A stretch of 5,131 bases of DNA from Flavobacteriales bacterium (GTDB lineage: Bacteria; Bacteroidota; Bacteroidia; Flavobacteriales_D; Sanyastnellaceae). This document shows, in pieces, positions 1 through 4,710 of the stretch. Location of the stretch: assembly GCA_947457325.1 (NCBI GenBank), contig CANGVU010000128.1, positions 1 to 5,131 on the forward strand. Reading direction: 5' to 3'. The notes below the pieces were generated by a model, which did not search any database, had not been told where the DNA came from, and worked only from the letters and a program-made list of their open reading frames with translations. How positions within the stretch are numbered: position 1 is the first letter of the stretch; each line of letters begins with the position of its first letter. The position numbers and the translations under genes were made by a program.

Positions 1-337
1 AACGCTCATCCAATGTTGTACCTATATTGCTCTGACGCATATCAGACTGACTGAGGTAGACCAAAATGTAAAAACGCTCTGTGGGTTCAAATCCAAAAAA
101 CTTGGTCAACTCATCACATATCGCATCACTCTGTTTGGCTGTTTCCAATGCCAATTTCTCTCCGCCTTGATAGAAGTATACGTCAGCATACTTTCCTTTA
201 AAATAGGACCAATCAAAATGTCGAAATTGCACTCTGTTTTTTCCAAAATCCAAATTGCTCCCTTGATAAAACTGAGCCTGGACTTTTCCGCAAAAGAAAA
301 AGATCAGCAAGCACCATAAGAAAATTCGTTTTATCAT
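1..337 (-). CDS. Secreted TolB-like / peptidase-MA-like protein, N-terminal part (runs off left edge)
   Basis: An open frame of 112 codons runs from an ATG at 337 to the left edge without a stop, so only the N-terminus is present. Residues 1-21 form a clear type I signal peptide: K3-R4, a hydrophobic core at about residues 5-16, then VQA followed by Q22 as the probable cleavage point. The Cys at 16 has no good lipobox. The mature start carries FGKNRVQF at about residues 31-38, then a Tyr/Phe-rich stretch, and QSNIG near residue 103. From memory, these resemble the start of large Bacteroidota proteins annotated as TolB-like or peptidase-MA-like, which usually continue into a WD40-like beta-propeller and are exported. 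The protease motif and propeller would lie outside the window, so function is inferred. It is divergent from the hydrolase gene, with only 31 bp between start codons. The gene is near certain; the family call is moderate. Confidence 0.7.
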   Translation of the reverse strand, partial: MIKRIFLWCLLIFFFCGKVQAQFYQGSNLDFGKNRVQFRHFDWSYFKGKYADVYFYQGGEKLALETAKQSDAICDELTKFFGFEPTERFYILVYLSQSDMRQSNIGTTLDER

Positions 338-368
338 TGCCGCAATTTAATGCTTAAAGCTTTACAAC
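338..368. promoter_or_regulatory. Very short divergent intergenic region with a TAAAGCTTTA palindrome
   Basis: These 31 bp are all that separates the start codons of two divergent genes. They contain a perfect 10-bp palindrome, TAAAGCTTTA, at 355-364. No Shine-Dalgarno sequence is visible for either gene. No exact TAnnTTTG box occurs in either direction; the nearest is TATCATTG at 332-339 on the plus strand, with one mismatch and no convincing -33 partner. At least one promoter probably lies inside the coding sequence of the opposite gene. The palindrome could be an operator or chance. Confidence 0.3.
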
Positions 369-1034
369 ATGTCGGTACAAACCATAAAAAGAAACAAAAT
401 TGACGTTCATTGCTTGACTGTAGGACCCTTCCAAGAAAACACTTTTGTCGTTGTACATGACAGCCATAAAATCACCATCATCGATCCAGGCCTAAGCAAC
501 AGTCAAGAGGAATTGACTTTAAAAAGTTTGATTCAAGAAATCAATTTGCCAGTCCAACAAATTCTAAACACACATTGCCATATTGATCATGTCTTGGGCA
601 ATGACTATTGTGTTCAAAACTATCAAGCTCCATTGTATTATAGTGCAAAAGACGAATACAATCTTGAACGTGCCATCCAGATGAGTGAATTGTGGTCAAT
701 TCCCTATAAACCTTCGCCATTGGCCACACACTATATTGATGAAGGAGACTCCATTTTATGGGGAAATAATGGTGTTGATATTTGGTACGTACCTGGGCAT
801 TGCACAGGTCACTTGGCCTTCATTGATCATGAGAATAGATGCGTATTCAGCGGGGATGTATTATTCTACCAAAGCATTGGTAGAATTGATTTACCAGGTG
901 GAGATGGTGATGAAATAGAAAAATCAATCCAGAGACTTTACACACTACCCGATGACTACCTCATTTTCTGTGGACACGGCCAGCCAACATCCATTGGACA
1001 TGAAAAGAAGAACAATCCTTTTTTTAAAGGATAA
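369..1034 (+). CDS. Metallo-beta-lactamase-fold hydrolase, glyoxalase II type
   Basis: The 221-residue protein has the full metal-binding pattern of the MBL superfamily: THCHIDH at residues 68-74 (H69, H71, D73, H74), PGHCTGH at 142-148 (H144), SGD at 161-163 (D163) and GHG at 202-204 (H203). The spacing and the length of just over 200 residues match the short, soluble YcbL-like branch of glyoxalase II/hydroxyacylglutathione-hydrolase-like proteins. These are cytoplasmic two-metal thioester hydrolases or related enzymes. There is no signal peptide, which argues against a secreted beta-lactamase. The C-terminal NPFF (216-219) also fits this branch. The exact substrate cannot be read from sequence. 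The ATG at 369 gives about ten residues before the first conserved strand, slightly longer than usual, but no better start is visible. No Shine-Dalgarno is seen, as is common in Bacteroidota. The gene converges on the histidine kinase gene with a 6-bp gap. Confidence 0.9.
   Translation: MSVQTIKRNKIDVHCLTVGPFQENTFVVVHDSHKITIIDPGLSNSQEELTLKSLIQEINLPVQQILNTHCHIDHVLGNDYCVQNYQAPLYYSAKDEYNLERAIQMSELWSIPYKPSPLATHYIDEGDSILWGNNGVDIWYVPGHCTGHLAFIDHENRCVFSGDVLFYQSIGRIDLPGGDGDEIEKSIQRLYTLPDDYLIFCGHGQPTSIGHEKKNNPFFKG
1015..1032. terminator. Weak AT-rich hairpin at the convergent gene ends
   Basis: ATCCTTT (1015-1021) and AAAGGAT (1026-1032) form a perfect 7-bp inverted repeat with a 4-base loop, overlapping the last codons and stop of the hydrolase gene. 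Read on the minus strand, it lies just past the histidine kinase stop and is followed by the T-rich run TTGTTCTTCTTTTC, so it could end the two-component transcript. On the plus strand no T-run follows. The stem has only two G-C pairs, so it is a weak terminator at best. Confidence 0.25.
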
Positions 1035-1040
1035 TAGTCA

Positions 1041-2087
1041 CTAGGACTTTTTCAAAGTAAATCCAAAAGTGCTTCCAATATCCTCAGTAGACCTGACAGA
1101 TATCGATTGATGATGGGCTTCAATGATGTGCTTACAAATGGCCAATCCCAAACCAGAACCTCCATCGTTTCTTGAACGACTTTTATCAACCCGATAAAAA
1201 CGCTCAAAAATTCTTGGTAAATGCTCTTTCGCGATGCCTATACCATTATCTGCCACCTCACAAAGCAAATGCTCTTCCATATCATAAAACCTAATCTTTA
1301 CTTCTCCATTCTCAATCCCATAATGAATGGCATTAGAAATTAAATTGATTAGGACTTGCTGAATCCGCTGGGCATCGCCCATCACCCACAAATTTCTTGG
1401 ACTGCCCTCTTTTAAATGGACATGGATTTGCTTATTTCTTGCGGCTTGCTCCAAAGTTTCAATGGCTTGTTGAACGCATTGCACAAGATCAAAACGTCCA
1501 ATATTCAGAGGAAGAGCTCCACTTTCCAATTTGGAAATTTGATCCAAGTCTCCTATTAAAGCTCCTAATCGATCTGCTTGTCGGTTGGCCTTTTCCAAAA
1601 ACAATTTAACTTGCCCCTCATCTTTCAAATCGTCATCCAGCAAGGTTTCTATGTATCCTTGAATGCCAAACAAAGGGGTCTTTAACTCATGCGCTAAATT
1701 TCCAATAAACTCTTTTCTAAAATTATCCGTAGCATGAAGGTGCTTCAATTCTTTGATCTTGTCTTCTACCCAATCTGAAACTTCCTGTTCAATATCCTGG
1801 ATAACATCTGTCGCCATAGGCACTGAAGGTCTACGCTCTGATTGGCTTTTGAATGCGTGAATATTTTTATATATAATCTTGATTCGCTTGTAGAGAAAAC
1901 TCTCGATAAAACTCCGCGAAAGTAAATAGGAAAAAACCCAAGAAAAGACGACCCAAAGAAATATAGACCAAATGGATAAAAATTGAGACTCCCATCGCAA
2001 CTTGACAACCGTAAGAATAACTGCAACTAAAATGGCATTGGCGGAAGCCAACCAAACGGCAATGGCATTGGGAGAATGGGGTTTCAT
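1041..2087 (-). CDS. Membrane histidine kinase, PhoR type, without a recognisable sensor domain
   Basis: This is the sensor kinase partner of the adjacent response regulator. Counting from the ATG at 2087 (348 residues), two membrane helices lie at about 8-29 and 36-58, with an outside loop of only about six residues. A cytoplasmic linker of about 65 residues with coiled-coil character follows (about 92-125), then the DHp H-box NLAHELKTP at 130-138 with phosphoacceptor H133. The ATPase domain shows the N-box around N248-N252, G1 box DNGIG at 280-284, F-box RIFERFYRVD at 292-301 and G2 box GSGLGLAI at 310-317, all intact. No HAMP, PAS or periplasmic domain is seen, so the signal may be membrane state or a partner protein. 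The ATG at 2087 shares its A with the regulator stop (TGATG), indicating translational coupling. A TTG one codon upstream (2090) would also be in frame but fits less well. The stimulus is unknown. Confidence 0.93.
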   Translation of the reverse strand: MKPHSPNAIAVWLASANAILVAVILTVVKLRWESQFLSIWSIFLWVVFSWVFSYLLSRSFIESFLYKRIKIIYKNIHAFKSQSERRPSVPMATDVIQDIEQEVSDWVEDKIKELKHLHATDNFRKEFIGNLAHELKTPLFGIQGYIETLLDDDLKDEGQVKLFLEKANRQADRLGALIGDLDQISKLESGALPLNIGRFDLVQCVQQAIETLEQAARNKQIHVHLKEGSPRNLWVMGDAQRIQQVLINLISNAIHYGIENGEVKIRFYDMEEHLLCEVADNGIGIAKEHLPRIFERFYRVDKSRSRNDGGSGLGLAICKHIIEAHHQSISVRSTEDIGSTFGFTLKKS

Positions 2088-2770
2088 CAAGGCTCAAATT
2101 TATAGCCTACACCTTTAATTGTTTTAAAAAGTTCTTCACCCAATTTCTCTCTTAATTTTCTGATGTGCACATCTATGGTGCGATCACCTACTATGACATC
2201 ATTGCCCCAAACAGCATTTAAAATATATTCTCTTGTAAAAACCCTTCCAGGAGCGCTCACCAGCAATGCGAGTAGCTCAAATTCTTTCTTGGGAAGATTG
2301 AAAACCTCTCCGTTGTTGGTCACCAAATACTTCTCCTTATCAATAACCAAACCACCTGTGGATACTTCTGCAATCGCTTGGTCAGCTTTCTGTTCCCACC
2401 TCTTCAACCATGCCTTTACTTTTGAAACCAATATTCTGGGTTTGATAGGCTTGGCAATGTAATCATCACCCCCTGACTCAAATCCTGCCATTTGACTGTA
2501 ATCTTCATTTCTGGCCGTCAAAAACGCAATGATAACATTTGAGCCTTGAGGTAAATCTCTAATCTCGCGACAAGCCTCCATACCATCCATTTCAGGCATC
2601 ATCACATCCATTAAAATCAATTGAGGCTGAAAACTTTCAAAAGCCTGGACTGCTAGTCTGCCATTGGAAGCTGTTTCAACCACAAACCCTTCTTTCTCCA
2701 AATTGTACTTCAACAAGTCCAAAATGTCCTGCTCATCGTCTACTAAGAGAACCTTAAATTGCATTGTCAT
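2087..2770 (-). CDS. OmpR/PhoB-family response regulator
   Basis: The 227-residue DNA-binding transcription factor has an N-terminal receiver domain (about 5-122) with acidic pair D11-D12, phosphoacceptor D55 in LILMDVMMP, switch residue T85 and K107 in the AKP motif. After a short linker, a winged-helix domain spans about 138-226, with recognition-helix region DRTIDVHIRKLREKLG at 196-211 and the closing KGVGYKFEP. Length and layout are typical of the family. The gene comes first in an operon with the histidine kinase, whose start overlaps its stop by one base. It is transcribed away from the SDR gene across a compact control region with an exact -7 promoter box and an 11-bp-period direct repeat, so autoregulation is plausible. 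The first ATG (2770) was chosen; a second in-frame ATG at 2764 would remove only two residues. PhoB-like by sequence, but a role in phosphate control is not shown. Confidence 0.95.
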   Translation of the reverse strand: MTMQFKVLLVDDEQDILDLLKYNLEKEGFVVETASNGRLAVQAFESFQPQLILMDVMMPEMDGMEACREIRDLPQGSNVIIAFLTARNEDYSQMAGFESGGDDYIAKPIKPRILVSKVKAWLKRWEQKADQAIAEVSTGGLVIDKEKYLVTNNGEVFNLPKKEFELLALLVSAPGRVFTREYILNAVWGNDVIVGDRTIDVHIRKLREKLGEELFKTIKGVGYKFEP

Positions 2771-2778
2771 TTTTTTTT

Positions 2779-2786
2779 CAAAACTA
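2779..2786 (-). promoter_or_regulatory. Candidate -7 promoter box (TAGTTTTG) for the two-component operon
   Basis: On the minus strand these bases read TAGTTTTG, an exact match to the Bacteroidota sigma-factor -7 consensus TAnnTTTG. They lie 8 bases before the response regulator ATG. A TTTGACA sequence upstream (2796-2802) could serve as the -33 element, but its TTG is only 13 bases from the box, shorter than the usual spacing of about 19. The predicted transcript start would leave a leader of only a few bases. Confidence 0.4.
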
Positions 2787-2809
2787 ATCCTTTTCTTGTC
2801 AAATCAGGG

Positions 2810-2826
2810 TTAAGGCAATATTAACG
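2810..2826. promoter_or_regulatory. Candidate response-regulator operator: TTAAGG-N5-TTAACG
   Basis: TTAAGG (2810-2815) and TTAACG (2821-2826) are direct repeats with an 11-bp period, the arrangement bound by OmpR/PhoB-family dimers; Bacillus PhoP sites have TTAACA-like repeats with similar spacing. A weaker third unit, TCAAAT (2799-2804), stands one more period upstream. The same bases also form a dyad, GTTAA-N7-TTAAC (2809-2825). The site is at the centre of the control region between the regulator and the SDR gene. Binding is inferred from pattern and place only. Confidence 0.3.
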
Positions 2827-2845
2827 AAATTGAAAAAAAATAGAA

Positions 2846-2853
2846 TATGTTTG
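2846..2853 (+). promoter_or_regulatory. Candidate -7 promoter box (TATGTTTG) for the SDR gene
   Basis: TATGTTTG matches TAnnTTTG exactly and ends four bases before the SDR start codon. A TTG at 2830-2832 is 13 bases upstream, shorter than the usual spacing of about 19. If this box is used, transcription would begin at or next to the ATG, giving a leaderless or nearly leaderless mRNA. This fits the absence of any Shine-Dalgarno sequence. Confidence 0.4.
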
Positions 2854-2867
2854 CCCAATGAATTGGG
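2854..2867. repeat. Dyad CCCAATGAATTGGG across the SDR start codon
   Basis: CCCAAT and ATTGGG form a perfect 6-bp inverted repeat with a two-base centre, and the ATG at 2858-2860 lies inside it. As RNA it could make a 5-bp stem with a UGAA loop that holds the first base of the start codon; as DNA it could be an operator. If the mRNA starts at the ATG, the RNA stem could not form. Confidence 0.3.
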
Positions 2868-3649
2868 AAAACAAGAAGGTTTGGGTAATTGGCGCTAGCT
2901 CAGGAATTGGGCAAAGCTTAGCCATTGCCATCAACCATTTGGGCGGATTTGTGGTTTTGTCGTCTAGAAGTTCCTCATCGCTTGAGGACACTCAAAGACA
3001 GTTGCGTTTTCCAGAAAAATCCGGTGTTATTGCTTTGGATCTTACCGACGAAAAATCAATTGCACAGGCCAATGCGCAATATGAAGCACAATTCCAACAG
3101 ATAGACGTGCTCATTCACTCCGGAGGAATTAGCCAACGTTCGTTGGCTTTGGAAACAACTTTAGCCTCCACTGAATTGATCTTAAAAAGCAACTTTTTAG
3201 GGCAAATCCCCATCACGCAATACGCAGCCAAAAAGATGATAGAACAACGAAATGGAAAAATTGTGGTTGTCACCAGCTTTACGGGAAAATGGGGATTCTT
3301 CTTGCGCTCATCTTATGCAGCATCCAAACATGCCTTGCATGGATACTATGACAGTTTAAGGATGGAAATTGAAAATGCCGGTGTGCAAATTCATTTGGTT
3401 ACCCCTGGATTTATTGCAACTGATATTTCAAAAAATGCCTTAGACGGTCAGGGTAAGGCTACAGGAGAGATGGACAACAATCAACAACAAGGAATCAGTG
3501 CCTCATTGTGTGCGCAGCAAATCTTACAAGGTATTGACAAAGAAAAAACAGAATTTGGTGTAGGTGGTAAAGAACTCAAAGCCTTATGGATTCACCAATA
3601 CTTTCCAAGTCTTTTTCAAAAAATACTCCGCAAACAATCTGCCCGTTAA
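2858..3649 (+). CDS. Short-chain dehydrogenase/reductase, DHRS7-like
   Basis: This 263-residue protein is a classical SDR, a soluble NAD(P)-dependent oxidoreductase acting on a hydroxyl/carbonyl substrate. The Rossmann nucleotide motif is GASSGIG at 12-18. The acidic-strand motif DL is at 61-62, the usual NNAG is replaced by HSGG at 87-90, and the catalytic set is N112, S140, Y153 and K157 (YAASK at 153-157). The PG motif is at 183-184. The pattern ISQRS after the fourth strand, SSYAASKHALHGYYDSLR at 151-168, and a late GG (236-237) resemble the DHRS7/DHRS7B-like branch. Substrate and cofactor preference are not resolved; R37 after the second strand hints at NADP(H). No Shine-Dalgarno is present; the ATG at 2858 was chosen because the first beta strand begins within eight residues. 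It is divergent from the response regulator and convergent with the VOC gene, overlapping it by four bases. Confidence 0.92.
   Translation: MNWENKKVWVIGASSGIGQSLAIAINHLGGFVVLSSRSSSSLEDTQRQLRFPEKSGVIALDLTDEKSIAQANAQYEAQFQQIDVLIHSGGISQRSLALETTLASTELILKSNFLGQIPITQYAAKKMIEQRNGKIVVVTSFTGKWGFFLRSSYAASKHALHGYYDSLRMEIENAGVQIHLVTPGFIATDISKNALDGQGKATGEMDNNQQQGISASLCAQQILQGIDKEKTEFGVGGKELKALWIHQYFPSLFQKILRKQSAR
3646..3649. other. Shared TTAA: overlapping stop codons of convergent genes
   Basis: The plus-strand SDR ends with TAA at 3647-3649, and the minus-strand VOC gene ends with TAA at 3648-3646. Both stops are read from the same four-base palindrome TTAA, so there is no intergenic space. Confidence 0.95.
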
Positions 3650-4710
3650 TCCTTGATTCTGCTAAAGCGTAATGCCTTTAGCATAAAATCAGGCAGTGGT
3701 TTCAAGGGATCTCTCTTTTCTACATTCAGAAATATTCCCCATTTCTCCATGATGGGAACTTTATACACCTCAATCATTTCAATTAAAACACCATCTGGGT
3801 CGTCGATATAAACACAATGCACCTTGGTATTGCCCATGCTCAAAGCATTCTGACTATCACAAGTAAAAGGAAATCCCTTTGCGCTCAAATTCTTCTCTAA
3901 TGTTTTCATGCCCTTAACGTCCAATCCCAAATGCACAAAACCCAAATCACCCCAGATTCTTCCTTTGAATATTTTTTTTGGTTGACGAGACAATACTTGA
4001 AGCAATTCAATTTGATTGTTGCCCGTGACTTTGGCAAAGCCTCCACCTGTAGGTTGACTAGGAGTTAAAAGAACACGCCTGAAAGTAGCATTTCCACCAG
4101 GTAGTGTTTTCCATTCTTCAAACACTCCTGTTGTATCATAAACCACTTGATCAAAACCCAAAATATCTGCATACAGCTTCATAGATTGGCTGATGTCGCT
4201 CACACCAATGGCACAACCCATTACACCACCTACAGGATGCCCGCTGTTGGTATACCATCGATCATCAGAAGTAATTTGGAACCAGTTGCTGTCAGGATCT
4301 TGCAAGTAAAAAGCAGGTCGATCATCTGGTCTTGAGTGAACATCTTCCACATGGCTTACCAGCTCTTTGGAATGAGCATGCGCACGGTGTACATCTCTCG
4401 ATTTAAAATGGATAAAATTGATTCCAATATCACCCAGTTCAAAGGCATTCAAATTGGGTCTAGCTTTAAAGGACGTCGGTTGAATAACTTCAATGGCACA
4501 GCCTCCTTGAAGATTCAACACCATACTTGCGCGCTTGGTGATGGTTTTTTGATGGGTATAAACATCCATTAATGGTGCTGGCTGAATAGAATCAAAAAAC
4601 GGAATATCCAAACCAAACAACTTTCTATACAAAGGCAAAAACTTGTCCATGTCACTCACCGCTAGGCCGATGTGCTGCATGCCATTTACACGTGCAATAT
4701 TACTTTTCAT
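3646..4710 (-). CDS. Double-domain VOC (glyoxalase/dioxygenase-fold) protein
   Basis: The 354-residue protein has four beta-alpha-beta-beta-beta modules, making two vicinal-oxygen-chelate domains. Module starts are visible at QHIGLAVSD (12-20), INFIHFKSRDV (97-107), GCAIGVSD (165-172) and FVHLGLDV (258-265). By eye alignment, the first domain offers H13, E74, H101 and then Q145 where Glu is usual. The second offers G165 where His is usual, then E235, H260 and E311. Each half is thus missing one standard metal ligand. The tail KRDPLKPLPDFMLKAL (332-347) and the VFEEW...LPGG segment (196-206) match, from memory, a conserved uncharacterised Bacteroidota VOC family. The reaction is unknown; glyoxalase I and 4-hydroxyphenylpyruvate dioxygenase share only the fold. 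The start at 4710 is supported by a strong Shine-Dalgarno, GGAGGA at 4717-4722, six bases upstream. It overlaps the upstream membrane protein gene by 11 bases, suggesting coupling and a shared transcript. Confidence 0.85.
   Translation of the reverse strand: MKSNIARVNGMQHIGLAVSDMDKFLPLYRKLFGLDIPFFDSIQPAPLMDVYTHQKTITKRASMVLNLQGGCAIEVIQPTSFKARPNLNAFELGDIGINFIHFKSRDVHRAHAHSKELVSHVEDVHSRPDDRPAFYLQDPDSNWFQITSDDRWYTNSGHPVGGVMGCAIGVSDISQSMKLYADILGFDQVVYDTTGVFEEWKTLPGGNATFRRVLLTPSQPTGGGFAKVTGNNQIELLQVLSRQPKKIFKGRIWGDLGFVHLGLDVKGMKTLEKNLSAKGFPFTCDSQNALSMGNTKVHCVYIDDPDGVLIEMIEVYKVPIMEKWGIFLNVEKRDPLKPLPDFMLKALRFSRIKD
3655..3690 (+). terminator. Hairpin just past the SDR stop, inside the VOC gene tail
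   Basis: TGCTAAAG (3660-3667) and CTTTAGCA (3676-3683) form a perfect 8-bp stem with an 8-base loop, starting 10 bases after the SDR stop. Outer bases GATT/AATC can extend it across an internal loop. No T-run follows on the plus strand, so it is not a textbook rho-independent terminator; it might protect or end the SDR mRNA. The DNA also encodes the last residues of the VOC protein (about MLKALRFSRI). Confidence 0.3.

Larger units (their letters stand above)
2771..2840. repeat. 11-bp inverted repeat around the divergent promoter region
   Basis: TTTTTTTTCAA at 2771-2781 and TTGAAAAAAAA at 2830-2840 are perfect reverse complements separated by 48 bp. Each is an eight-base A/T tract plus three bases. 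The left arm overlaps the minus-strand -7 box, and the right arm contains a TTG upstream of the plus-strand box. The arms may act as bent A-tract promoter elements. Low sequence complexity makes a chance match fairly likely. Confidence 0.35.

Noticed and set aside
332..339. TATCATTG as a promoter for the hydrolase gene
   Set aside because: It has one mismatch to TAnnTTTG, lacks a -33 partner and overlaps the neighbouring start codon; too weak to list.
541..729. Short minus-strand open frame inside the hydrolase gene
   Set aside because: It lies wholly within a well-supported MBL gene and shows no recognisable motif.
685..918. Plus-strand open frame in another reading frame of the hydrolase gene
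   Set aside because: It overlaps the metal-binding coding sequence and has no family resemblance.
369..1034. True antibiotic-degrading metallo-beta-lactamase
   Set aside because: There is no signal peptide, and the length and motif spacing fit the cytoplasmic glyoxalase II-like branch.
1397..1609. Plus-strand open frame opposite the histidine kinase
   Set aside because: It is antisense to the conserved DHp and ATPase region; no start signal or motif.
1766..2097. Two minus-strand open frames in alternative frames of the kinase N-terminus
   Set aside because: They are hydrophobic because the true frame encodes membrane helices; the coupled TGATG start supports the kinase frame.
2163..2462. 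99-codon plus-strand open frame opposite the response regulator
   Set aside because: It is antisense to the winged-helix domain and resembles no known family.
4147..4572. Two plus-strand open frames opposite the VOC gene
   Set aside because: Both are shadows of the strongly supported VOC gene and carry no motif.
3646..4710. 4-hydroxyphenylpyruvate dioxygenase or extradiol dioxygenase
   Set aside because: The double-VOC length is similar, but the first metal His of the second domain appears absent and the tail differs.
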